The notes below the pieces were generated by a model, which saw only the letters and a program-made list of their open reading frames with translations, did no database searches and was not told the origin of the DNA. A program made the position numbers and the translations under genes. Of a stretch of DNA of 64,000 nucleotides, positions 1 to 6,692 are shown in pieces. Position 1 is the stretch's first letter. Each line of letters begins with the position of its first letter. Source of the stretch: Chryseobacterium sp. StRB126 (lineage in GTDB: Bacteria; Bacteroidota; Bacteroidia; Flavobacteriales; Weeksellaceae); assembly GCF_000829375.1 (NCBI RefSeq), contig NZ_AP014624.1, positions 4,402,001 through 4,466,000 on the forward strand, written 5' to 3'.

Positions 1-426
1 GATATAGAAAAACAATTATTCGAAAGAGCCAAAGCGGCCCGCGAAAATGCTTATGCACCCTACTCACAATTTTTTGTAGGATGTGCTGTATTACTGGAAA
101 ACGGAGAAATATACTCCGGAAATAATCAGGAGAATGCAGCTTTCCCTTCAGGGCTTTGTGCAGAAAGAACTACCTTGTTCTGGGTAGCAGCCAACTTTCC
201 TGATGTGAAAGTTAAAAAGATCTTCGTTGTAGGTGGGCCAAAGGAATTTCATGAGAAGAATCCACCGATTCCGCCTTGTGGAGCCTGCCGTCAGAGTTTA
301 ATAGAATATGAAACCAAGCAACACGAAAACATCGACCTTTATTTTTCAAGTATGAATGAAGAGGTGGTAAAAGTACATGCGGTGAAAGATTTGTTACCTT
401 TCTATTTTGATTCATCATTTTTATAA
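1..426 (+). CDS. cdd: Cytidine deaminase, 3' part (5' end outside window)
   Basis: This enzyme hydrolyses cytidine and deoxycytidine to the uridine forms in pyrimidine salvage, in the cytosol. The frame is open from base 1, so the start lies upstream of the window. The zinc and catalytic signature is complete: N-x-ENAAFPSGLCAER holds the zinc Cys and proton-shuttle Glu, and PCGACRQ supplies the other two zinc Cys residues. About 141 residues are visible, close to the full length of a homotetrameric Cdd, so only a short N-terminal piece is missing. A rho-independent terminator follows, then an IS3 element that leaves the gene intact. Confidence 0.93.
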   Translation, partial: DIEKQLFERAKAARENAYAPYSQFFVGCAVLLENGEIYSGNNQENAAFPSGLCAERTTLFWVAANFPDVKVKKIFVVGGPKEFHEKNPPIPPCGACRQSLIEYETKQHENIDLYFSSMNEEVVKVHAVKDLLPFYFDSSFL

Positions 427-530
427 GACGAATTTTTAGAATTGTAGTACATAATTTTAAAATAAATATTCAGCTTTTACTGTGATATTTAAAATAATAC
501 GGTCTTACATTTTACAATAAGATTCATTAA

Positions 531-557
531 ACCAACAGAAGTTCTGTTGGTTTTTTA
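531..557 (+). terminator. Intrinsic terminator of cdd
   Basis: A 9-bp perfect stem (ACCAACAGA / TCTGTTGGT) with a 3-nt loop is followed directly by a T-rich run. It lies 105 bp after the cdd stop, and the IS3 element inserted only about 10 bp downstream of it. Confidence 0.85.
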
Positions 558-615
558 TTTGGGATGTCTCGTCCTGAAAAAAGTTGACTATAAAATCATA
601 AAAACAGTCACTCTT

Positions 616-978
616 ATGGATTCAAAAAAAATAGCATTCCCTGTACAGGAATACAGCGAGGCTTTCAAAAGACAGGTTGTCTCCGAATATGAACGGGGAT
701 TATTTACGAAATCACAATTACAGACACGATACAATATTCGTGGTAATTCATGTATTTCCAGCTGGTTAATAAAATATGGTAACTTTACTTACGAAACAAA
801 ACTAAGTAAAGGTAGACCCATGAAAGATCCACAGCAACAAAAGATTAAAGAACTTGAGGCAGCTTTGTTAAAAAAGGAAGAAGAGCTTAAGGTATTTAGG
901 AAGTTTATAGAAATAGCAGAGCGTGAGCTAAAGATTGAGATTGTAAAAAAGTCTGGTTCCAATCAATCCAGGAAATAA
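616..978 (+). CDS. IS3-family transposase OrfA (helix-turn-helix protein)
   Basis: This 120-residue protein binds the element ends and supplies the N-terminal part of the OrfAB transposase. An N-terminal helix-turn-helix (roughly residues 12-55) is followed by a Lys/Glu-rich coiled coil (about 75-110) typical of OrfA multimerisation. The start is the ATG at 616: an upstream in-frame start at 547 lies outside the left terminal repeat and cannot belong to the element. Codons GTA AAA AAG at 943-951 contain the A_AAA_AAG -1 slip site, so a fraction of ribosomes should continue into orfB to make a 417-residue fusion. Confidence 0.92.
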   Translation: MDSKKIAFPVQEYSEAFKRQVVSEYERGLFTKSQLQTRYNIRGNSCISSWLIKYGNFTYETKLSKGRPMKDPQQQKIKELEAALLKKEEELKVFRKFIEIAERELKIEIVKKSGSNQSRK

Positions 979-1868
979 GGCCGTATACGCATCTTTCACT
1001 GGAAGATATCTGCCGATTGTTTGGACACAGTAAACAAGCTTATTACAAAAGAAGAAAACAATCTGATTCTACAAATAATCAAGAAAGGATTATAGAATTG
1101 GTGTTATCAATTCGTAAAAAGATGCCTAAAATAGGGACTCGAAAACTTTACTTCTTACTTAAGGATGATTTTGAAAAAGAGAAACTTCATATAGGAAGAG
1201 ATCGCTTGTTTAAGATTTTAAGATCAAATTATCTTTTAATCCCCAGAAGACACAGCTACTTTAAAACAACGAATTCCAGACATTGGATGAGGAAGTACCC
1301 CAATATTATCAAAGAAAAAGAGTTGGAATGTTCAGAGAAAGTCTGGGTTGCAGACATTACCTATCTGAAAACCAAAGAGAGGAAATATTATCTTCATTTG
1401 ATTACCGATGCCTATTCAAAGAAAATTGTAGGACATGAATTGAGTGATAATTTACAGACAAGCTCTACGTTGAAAGCATTAAAACAGGCTATAAAGAATC
1501 GAGTCTACAAACATCCCCTAATTCATCATTCAGACAGAGGCCTGCAGTATTGTAGTAAAGAATACACTGAAATGCTGAAGAATAATGACATTCTCATCAG
1601 TATGACAGAGAACTCAGACCCTTATGAAAATGCTGTAGCCGAAAGAGTCAATGGTATTCTGAAATATGAATTTGGATTGATCGATACCTTTGAAGACTTT
1701 AAAAATCTCTCACAACAGCTTGATCAATCAATCTATTATTACAATAATTTAAGACCTCATTTTTCTTTGAATTATAATATTCCAAGCCAAGTGCACATGA
1801 AAAATAATGTGAAATTAAAAACCTATAAAAAACAAAATCAGAATAGGAAAATTCCTACTCTGATTTAA
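951..1868 (+). CDS. IS3-family transposase OrfB (DDE integrase core), made by -1 frameshift from OrfA
   Basis: This is the catalytic rve-type integrase domain of the insertion sequence. The DDE triad is readable: D in VADITYL, D in HHSDRGLQY and E in AVAERVNG, with exactly 35 residues between the second D and the E. The frame is open from 939 without a stop, so it joins orfA through the slip site at 945-951. The first possible stand-alone start is a TTG at 1017, which would remove the linker, so the fusion OrfAB (616 to 1868) is the likely transposase. The stop lies 20 bp before the right terminal repeat, as expected for an intact element. Confidence 0.93.
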   Translation, partial: VWFQSIQEIRPYTHLSLEDICRLFGHSKQAYYKRRKQSDSTNNQERIIELVLSIRKKMPKIGTRKLYFLLKDDFEKEKLHIGRDRLFKILRSNYLLIPRRHSYFKTTNSRHWMRKYPNIIKEKELECSEKVWVADITYLKTKERKYYLHLITDAYSKKIVGHELSDNLQTSSTLKALKQAIKNRVYKHPLIHHSDRGLQYCSKEYTEMLKNNDILISMTENSDPYENAVAERVNGILKYEFGLIDTFEDFKNLSQQLDQSIYYYNNLRPHFSLNYNIPSQVHMKNNVKLKTYKKQNQNRKIPTLI

Positions 1869-2040
1869 GTATATTTGAAATATTAAACTAGTCAACCTTT
1901 TTCAGGACTAGTCAGGATATTCAGGTTGGAAAACGCGAAGGCGCAATTTTTTTTCCATTTAACGCTTTATAAAGGCGCAAGGATTTTATCTTCGATAAAA
2001 TTGTATACCGCTGAATATTGCCACGAATTATTTTAGATTA

Positions 2041-2107
2041 GACAATTTTCACCAAACTGTCATTCCAACGAAGGAGGAATCTGATTCATTACTAAGATTC
2101 TTCATTT
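2041..2107 (+). repeat. Truncated, diverged copy of the 163-bp MITE-like repeat
   Basis: This segment aligns by eye with the left 65 bp or so of the elements at 59941 and 62353. Shared blocks in the same order are ACAATTTT-x-ACC, TGTCATTC, ACGAAGGA-x-GAATCT, and AGATTCTTCATTT. It lacks a recognisable right half and terminal repeat, so it looks like a decayed remnant. Confidence 0.6.
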
Positions 2108-2248
2108 TGTATCATTGCATTTTCCAACAATCAGTATCAGATAAAAATCGGCGAAATCTCTTAAATCTGAGAGAAAGCATTCCGTATATAATTTTAAACG
2201 CTCGCAAATTATGCTGATGAAGCAGATCTTTGAAAGGTATAAATAAAA

Positions 2249-2276
2249 AAGGCTGCTTTATTTCTAAAACAACCTT
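2249..2276 (-). terminator. Intrinsic terminator after barstar
   Basis: Read on the minus strand, a 12-bp arm beginning AAGGTTGTTTTA pairs (with G-U wobbles) across a GAAA loop to TAAAGCAGCCTT, followed by TTTT. It begins about 20 bp past the barstar stop and would end the archaemetzincin-barstar transcript. Confidence 0.7.
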
Positions 2277-2296
2277 CTTATTTTTCACATTACCAA

Positions 2297-2605
2297 TTAG
2301 TCTTCTGTTTCCTCTTCGTCTTCATCATCTTCATATTGCTCCAGATAATAGCTGAAAGTAAAATCTTCCACTTCTTCCTCTGCATCTTCCAATGTGGTTA
2401 AAAGGTCTTCAAAGATTTCAAGCTGATCTACCGTCATGTTCACGAATTCAATGTGAAGCGGCATTTCAAGGTCACCGGTAATGGTATCGAAAAGCGCATC
2501 GAGGTTATCTCCGAAATGTTCAGGAAGCTGAACTTTTTCTTTTAATTGGGCATAGAAATCCTCATAATCGCCTATGTCTGTAAAATCTATATATACTGTC
2601 TTCAT
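2297..2605 (-). CDS. Barstar-family ribonuclease inhibitor
   Basis: Barstar proteins bind and block barnase-type RNases in the cytoplasm, protecting the producer. The 102-residue protein starts with the beta strand MKTVYIDF and carries the family signature HFGDNLDALFD. Asp36 and Asp40 match the two acidic residues that contact the RNase active site in Bacillus barstar. The last 20 residues are an unusually acidic Glu/Asp tail. Its start overlaps the stop of the archaemetzincin gene by 4 bp (ATGA), so the two are translationally coupled. The likely target is the barnase-like RNase encoded 1.1 kb upstream on the same strand. Confidence 0.88.
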   Translation of the reverse strand: MKTVYIDFTDIGDYEDFYAQLKEKVQLPEHFGDNLDALFDTITGDLEMPLHIEFVNMTVDQLEIFEDLLTTLEDAEEEVEDFTFSYYLEQYEDDEDEEETED

Positions 2606-3222
2606 ATTGAACTAAATTTCCAATTTTTACTGATTAAAAAAGTTTTGCATTTTTTGCAGAAATCCGTTTCCTCATTGGTAGGATTTTTACCTTCTGCATT
2701 TCTCATGAAGCACATTTTTTCCGGGCAATGTGGCAGCCCCTGCGTATGGCCAAGCTCATGAATAGCAATTTTATAAAACTGCTCATCCGAATTTTCTCTG
2801 CTCAGCCTAAAGCTTGAAGCTACACAAGCTTTACCTGGCCTATATCCTAAGCCCATGATTCCAAAATCCTTTATCTTCCCTTTGGTCGCACTGATATCCT
2901 TTGACGTAAGTCCAATGGTAACAAAACCTTCTTGTGTCCTATTGTTTAAAAACTTAATCGTCGAATCGGCTCTGTAGCGGTTTCTTTCCTTATAATAAGC
3001 ATTTTCCGGAAAGTCCATCGCTTCAAGCACCTTAACATTAGGATATACTTTTTTAATTCCCGCAGCTACCATTTCCACTTTTTCAGGTTTTATGTCACTG
3101 AATGGCTGGATCAGGATGGTTACTGCACTTTTTTGTTCCGGCTCTTTCACTGTCATTTTCTTTTCTGAGCATGAGAGTATCAGAAATAAACCTGGTAAGT
3201 AAACAAAACTTTTATTTTTCAA
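2602..3222 (-). CDS. Archaemetzincin-family zinc protease, lipoprotein
   Basis: This 206-residue protein is a predicted metallopeptidase. The metzincin-type motif HELGHTQGLPHC (about 155-166) supplies three zinc His and the catalytic Glu, followed by C-x-M and a C-x2-C pair (189, 192). That Cys-rich tail is the hallmark of archaemetzincins. The N-terminus has a short hydrophobic stretch ending in the lipobox LILSC, so it is probably anchored to a membrane after processing, unlike the cytosolic archaeal members. It is coupled to the downstream barstar gene. The substrate is unknown; a role in processing or limiting the neighbouring RNase is only a guess. Confidence 0.85.
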   Translation of the reverse strand: MKNKSFVYLPGLFLILSCSEKKMTVKEPEQKSAVTILIQPFSDIKPEKVEMVAAGIKKVYPNVKVLEAMDFPENAYYKERNRYRADSTIKFLNNRTQEGFVTIGLTSKDISATKGKIKDFGIMGLGYRPGKACVASSFRLSRENSDEQFYKIAIHELGHTQGLPHCPEKMCFMRNAEGKNPTNEETDFCKKCKTFLISKNWKFSSI

Positions 3223-3285
3223 AATTACTACTTATCCTTATTTAAATGCAAATTATACTCTTCTACTTTTTATACTTCGGGTTTT

Positions 3286-3686
3286 GTCATTGCGAGGAAC
3301 GAAGTGACGAAGCAATCTCAAAAAACATCCATAATACCCTGAATAGTGTTTGGTAGGTCGTCCCATTCAGGATTTATACTATTAATTAAGTTAAGCTTCT
3401 TCTGTCTTGATCCTGCTTTTATTTGTTTTTCTCTGGCAATGGCATCTCCTATTTCCAGAAAACCTTCCCAATACACAAGTATATACAATTTATATCTTGA
3501 TGTAAAACTTTGAGAATAATAGGCTTCTTTATGTTGTTGAACACGTTTAGGCAGATTTGAGGTAACTCCGGTATAAAGAGTTGTATGATTTTTATTGGTC
3601 ATTATGTAAATAAAACCTGCTTTCATCAATCTATAGGGGTTATTGTACTGAAGAGATTGCTTCGTCACCATGCTCCTCGCAATGAC
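3286..3686 (-). mobile_element. GIY-YIG gene bounded by 34-bp inverted repeats (putative mobile unit)
   Basis: The arms at 3286-3319 and 3653-3686 are inverted copies matching at 30 of 34 positions. Each runs from GTCATTGCGAGGA to TGACGAAGCAATCTC, and the 4 differences sit in the centre. They enclose only the GIY-YIG gene and its short leader. The gene's stop codon uses two bases of the left arm. The right arm lies 2 bp from the stop codon of the barnase-like gene. I know similar GTCATTGCGAGG repeats as dispersed elements in many bacteria; treating arms plus gene as one mobile unit is inference from structure. No target duplication is obvious. Confidence 0.72.
3318..3626 (-). CDS. GIY-YIG nuclease-domain protein (COG2827 type)
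   Basis: This 102-residue protein is a single GIY-YIG endonuclease domain, related to small UvrC/YhbQ-like proteins. The start MKAGFIYIM provides the GIY-equivalent strand. LYTGVTSNL is the YIG strand, RVQQH carries the catalytic Arg, and AREKQIKAGSR carries the metal-binding Glu. It ends with NPEWDDL, usual for the family. An upstream in-frame start would run into the right inverted repeat and is rejected. Its stop TGA overlaps the left repeat arm. The name excinuclease subunit C, often attached to such genes, would be misleading. A role in moving the flanking repeats is plausible but unproven. Confidence 0.9.
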   Translation of the reverse strand: MKAGFIYIMTNKNHTTLYTGVTSNLPKRVQQHKEAYYSQSFTSRYKLYILVYWEGFLEIGDAIAREKQIKAGSRQKKLNLINSINPEWDDLPNTIQGIMDVF

Positions 3687-3688
3687 AG

Positions 3689-4204
3689 TCATTGCTTTTC
3701 AAAACTCTTATAATGGTTTTTGGTAAGATAAACATCTCCATTTTTAGTATAAATGATCCGGTCTGCATTTCTTCCACCGCATTGGTAATTGACATCTGCT
3801 TCAAAATATTGATTTCCATCCGGAAGTCTTCCTTCCCTGTTTCCAAATTTGTCACCACCAATAGCTTTTCCAGGAAGTATATCGCAAAGATTTCCCTTGG
3901 AAGGATTCCACCCTTGGCTTCTTGCTTCTTTTTTGGTGATGTAGTAATATGGAAGCTTATGGTTTTGTTTTACATAGCTGATCACTGTTTTTTCTTCAGT
4001 CAGTTTTTCAATAGAAACCTGTGTTGATGAATTTCCGATATTATGCTGATCTTCTATGGAAGCACTTCCATAACTTACATTCTCGGTTTCAGCTGAGGAT
4101 GAATGGTCTTTATCTTTAATGAAATTATTATAGATGTACATCACAGACATTCCGAAAAGAAGGCCAAGACACATAAAAAACACAGCTCTTATTTTACTGT
4201 TCAT
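3689..4204 (-). CDS. Barnase-like extracytoplasmic ribonuclease
   Basis: This 171-residue guanyl-preferring RNase of the barnase (N1/T1) superfamily has an N-terminal signal anchor (about residues 7-27), a low-complexity linker, and a catalytic domain from about residue 65. The barnase active-site set is complete: Lys83 in NHKLP, Arg123 in NREGRLP, Glu135 in FEADVNY, Arg149 in RNADRI, and His164 in KNHYKSF. Two Cys (107, 142) may form a disulfide. The gene ends GAA AAG CAA TGA, two bases before the inverted repeat of the GIY-YIG unit, so that insertion may have set the present C-terminus. The cognate inhibitor is probably the barstar at 2297-2605. Confidence 0.92.
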   Translation of the reverse strand: MNSKIRAVFFMCLGLLFGMSVMYIYNNFIKDKDHSSSAETENVSYGSASIEDQHNIGNSSTQVSIEKLTEEKTVISYVKQNHKLPYYYITKKEARSQGWNPSKGNLCDILPGKAIGGDKFGNREGRLPDGNQYFEADVNYQCGGRNADRIIYTKNGDVYLTKNHYKSFEKQ

Positions 4205-4299
4205 AGTAATGATTATTTAATGTAGCCATATATCAGTCTAGCAATATAACAATGATGAATAACCTGCTATACTGCTAAATGAACACATTATTATACTTA

Positions 4300-5091
4300 T
4301 TATTCTCTCCAGTCTTCAGGAATGTCGCAAACAGGGATAGGATTTATCTTATGTTTTGCTGCCTTATGCATTCTGTCAAAGATCTGGAATACTTCCTTAT
4401 CTCTTCCTTCATAGTCATCAACTGCTTTAGTTCCGTATTCTTTCTGGATTTTTTCCAGTTCCGGATAGGTTGCACCAATCTGCTGTTCATCGGTACGGTC
4501 CACATCCCAAAGTCCGTCTGTAGGAATTGCTTCCTGGATGCTTTTGATAAGATTTAGTCCTTTGGCAAGCTCATATACTTCAGTTTTATAGAGGTCTGCA
4601 ATGGGTGAAACATCTACCCCTCCATCTCCATATTTTGTATAGAACCCGATTCCAAAATCTTCTACTTTATTTCCGGTTCCACAAACCAAAAGCCCGTTCA
4701 GTTGCCCATAATAATAAAGTGTAAGCATTCTAAGACGTGCTCTAGTGTTGGCAAAGGTTAAATTCTCATTAGGATATACCTCACCTTTTACATGAAAGGT
4801 TCTATAGATCTCTTCAAATGCCGGCGTCAGATCTACAGATATTATTTCTACATTTGGAAATCTGGATTTAAGATCATTCATATGGTCCTTCGCACGGTCT
4901 ATCTGGTCAGCTTTCTGGCGAATCGGCATTCCTATCAATAATGTTTTCAAACCGGTCATAGCTGCCAGTGTTGAAACCACTCCGGAATCCACTCCTCCTG
5001 AAACTCCAATTACATATCCGTTTACTCCTGCATTTACTGCATAATCCTTTAACCACTTTACGATATGATCTATCACTTTTTGTGTCTGCAT
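4300..5091 (-). CDS. nadE: NAD(+) synthase, ammonia-dependent
   Basis: This enzyme amidates deamido-NAD to NAD using ATP and ammonia, the last step of NAD synthesis. The 263-residue protein has the PP-loop SGGVDSG at about residues 30-36. Further conserved blocks are NTRARLRM, GTGNKVEDFGIGFYTKYGDGG and DGLWDVDRTDEQQIG. There is no N-terminal glutaminase domain, so it should use free ammonia. The gene precedes an acetyltransferase run on the same strand. In many flavobacteria nadE lies near gldB/gldC, and here they are about 2.3 kb apart and on opposite strands. Confidence 0.93.
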   Translation of the reverse strand: MQTQKVIDHIVKWLKDYAVNAGVNGYVIGVSGGVDSGVVSTLAAMTGLKTLLIGMPIRQKADQIDRAKDHMNDLKSRFPNVEIISVDLTPAFEEIYRTFHVKGEVYPNENLTFANTRARLRMLTLYYYGQLNGLLVCGTGNKVEDFGIGFYTKYGDGGVDVSPIADLYKTEVYELAKGLNLIKSIQEAIPTDGLWDVDRTDEQQIGATYPELEKIQKEYGTKAVDDYEGRDKEVFQIFDRMHKAAKHKINPIPVCDIPEDWRE

Positions 5092-5105
5092 CTTTTATAT
5101 TTTTT

Positions 5106-5639
5106 TTAGTCTATTCCAAATTCTCTGGGATATTTCACCATCCCTTTTCTATTTTTTAATCCGTCTTTTACCAGCTCAACGGCCATGCCGTTTACTTCCG
5201 GAATCTCAAACGGAAATAAGATCCCAAAATTACTTGTTTTTTCGTAACCAAACCTAGGATAATAATCTTCATGTCCAATTAGGATCACCGAATGGTATCC
5301 TAATTTTTGAGCAATACGATGACCTTCGCGAATTAATTGGCCTCCAATTCCCTGATTTTGAAACTCAGGTTTTACTGAAACAGGAGCCAGTGCCAGGGAT
5401 TCGAATGTTTCTGAACCATTTTCAATGGTCAGTTTTGTAAACAAAATATGTCCGGTAATAATACTATTTTCATCTTCTGCAACTAATGAAAGTTCAGGAA
5501 TAAATGCCTCAGATTTTCTTAATTTTTCAACAAGGAAATGTTCCTGGTGGTCACTATATTCCATATCCCTGAAGGCTTCTTCTATAAGTATAAAAACCTT
5601 CTCATAATCTTTTTCCTCTTCCTCTCTTATGGTGATCAT
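5106..5639 (-). CDS. GNAT N-acetyltransferase (YhbS-like)
   Basis: The protein (177 residues) is a single GNAT domain. The acetyl-CoA binding motif A reads FQNQGIGGQLIREGHRIA, with the Q/R-x2-G-x-G/A pattern near residues 95-105. It continues with a strand VILIGHEDYYPRFGYE that resembles YhbS-type acetyltransferases. The substrate cannot be read from sequence. Its start overlaps the stop of the upstream acetyltransferase (TAATG), pointing to coupled translation in one operon with the two following genes upstream. Confidence 0.85.
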   Translation of the reverse strand: MITIREEEEKDYEKVFILIEEAFRDMEYSDHQEHFLVEKLRKSEAFIPELSLVAEDENSIITGHILFTKLTIENGSETFESLALAPVSVKPEFQNQGIGGQLIREGHRIAQKLGYHSVILIGHEDYYPRFGYEKTSNFGILFPFEIPEVNGMAVELVKDGLKNRKGMVKYPREFGID

Positions 5640-6160
5640 TAAATATATTTTTCACGTTTTAGTTCATACCAAGAACACTTAACGCCTGAATCTTCAAATT
5701 GTCCTGTATTTTCAAAGCCCAATTTGGCTAAGATATAATTGGAACCTGCATTTGCTGAATCAGCATAAGCGTATATAATATTTGCTTTCAATTCTTTAAA
5801 ACCATAATCCAGAGTAGCATTTGCTGCTTCCCACGCATATCCTTTCCCCCAAAATGCAGGGATAAAACGATAACCTAAATCCAGAGTTTCTACATACCCA
5901 TTGATAGGTTCTTTTAATCGTTTTAATCCGCACCATCCTATTAACAATCCGCTTTCTTTTTCAATAACGGCCAGTCTTCCTACTCCATTTTCTTCATATT
6001 GTTTCTGAATCATTCTGATCACTTTCTTTGATTCTTCTTTGTTTTTTACAGGAGGCTCAAGGTATTTCATCACTTCAGGATCGGAATCCATAAGAAACAT
6101 GCGTTCATCATCTCTCTCTTCAAGTTTTCTTAAAATCAGTCTTTCAGTTTCAAGTATCAT
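5639..6160 (-). CDS. GNAT N-acetyltransferase, RimJ/RimL type, tandem copy 1
   Basis: This 173-residue protein belongs to the RimJ/RimL branch: ETERLILRKLEERD at the N-terminus, RFIPAFWGKGYAWEA as CoA-binding motif, and NAGSNYILAKLGFENTG near the C-terminus. It is a clear paralogue of the gene at 6167-6688. Both encode 173 residues, are separated by 6 bp, and share long identical blocks such as IQKQYEENGVGRLAV. This is a tandem duplication with later divergence. RimJ/RimL relatives acetylate protein N-termini or small molecules; the target here is unknown. Confidence 0.88.
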   Translation of the reverse strand: MILETERLILRKLEERDDERMFLMDSDPEVMKYLEPPVKNKEESKKVIRMIQKQYEENGVGRLAVIEKESGLLIGWCGLKRLKEPINGYVETLDLGYRFIPAFWGKGYAWEAANATLDYGFKELKANIIYAYADSANAGSNYILAKLGFENTGQFEDSGVKCSWYELKREKYI

Positions 6161-6166
6161 ATCCGC

Positions 6167-6688
6167 TTATTTTTTCTCTCTTTTCAATTCATACCAAAAG
6201 CAAATGCCATCCGGTTCTTCAAACTCACCTGTTTTCTCAAATCCAAGCTTTTTTAAAATGTGATTGGAAACTTCATGTTCAGAATGGGCATAGGCATATA
6301 TGACCTCTGCATTCAGTTCATTAAATCCATAATCCAGAGAAGCTATTCCTGCTTCCACAGCATATCCTTTTCCCCAAGATTCTGGTAAAAAACGATAGCC
6401 TAGTTCCAGGACATTCTGATGACCATTTGTCTCTTTGGTCAATAATTTCAATCCGCTCCAACCAATAACCTTTCCACTTTCTTTTTCAACAACGGCAAGC
6501 CTTCCAACCCCGTTTTCTTCATATTGCTTCTGGATTATTTTGATAACATGTTTAGATTCATTGATATCCGTAGATACCGGTATACCAATATATTTCATCA
6601 CCTCAGGATCAGAATCCATAAGGAAAATACGTTCTGCATCTTCTTCTTCAAGCTTTCTTAAAATCAGTCTTTGGGTTTCTATTTTCAT
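6167..6688 (-). CDS. GNAT N-acetyltransferase, RimJ/RimL type, tandem copy 2
   Basis: This is the upstream member of the tandem pair, 173 residues, with IETQRLILRKLEEED, the motif RFLPESWGKGYAVEA, and VSNHILKKLGFEKTGEF. I chose the ATG at 6688 because it gives the same length and N-terminus as its twin and lies 4 bp after the stop of the LRR gene. An earlier in-frame ATG would overlap that gene. The two copies differ most in the middle, at the stretch around GIPVSTDINES, which could mean different substrates. Confidence 0.87.
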   Translation of the reverse strand: MKIETQRLILRKLEEEDAERIFLMDSDPEVMKYIGIPVSTDINESKHVIKIIQKQYEENGVGRLAVVEKESGKVIGWSGLKLLTKETNGHQNVLELGYRFLPESWGKGYAVEAGIASLDYGFNELNAEVIYAYAHSEHEVSNHILKKLGFEKTGEFEEPDGICFWYELKREKK

Positions 6689-6692
6689 ATTA

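Larger units (their letters stand above)
565..1914 (+). mobile_element. Complete IS3-family insertion sequence (1350 bp)
   Basis: The element has 26-bp imperfect terminal inverted repeats at 565-590 and 1889-1914. They share the core GTCCTGAAAAA-x-GTTGACTA, with 3 mismatches in 26. A 3-bp target duplication, GGA, lies at 562-564 and 1915-1917. Inside are two overlapping-phase frames, orfA and orfB, joined by an A_AAA_AAG slippery heptamer at 945-951. Size, frameshift and the DD(35)E transposase are those of the IS3 family; an IS150-like subgroup is likely but not proven. Intact ends, the direct repeat and open frames suggest a recent and possibly active insertion. Confidence 0.95.
1915..2296. 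other. Gene-free spacer between IS3 and barstar, with a decayed repeat
   Basis: No convincing reading frame is present in about 380 bp. The stretch holds a truncated copy (2041-2107) of the 163-bp repeat found intact near 60 and 62.4 kb, and at its right end the terminator of the barstar operon. The rest is AT-rich sequence in which I recognise nothing. Confidence 0.6.

Noticed and set aside
547..615. Upstream in-frame start for the IS3 OrfA protein
   Set aside because: It lies before the left terminal repeat of the element, so it would not move with the element; the ATG at 616 is the proper start.
942..1017. Frameshift between orfA and orfB considered as damage
   Set aside because: The A_AAA_AAG heptamer in the correct phase, with the second frame open, is the programmed -1 frameshift normal for IS3 elements.
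3640..3861. Minus-strand frame of 73 codons across the barnase end and repeat arm
   Set aside because: It overlaps the barnase coding sequence in another frame and encodes repeat sequence; no independent evidence.
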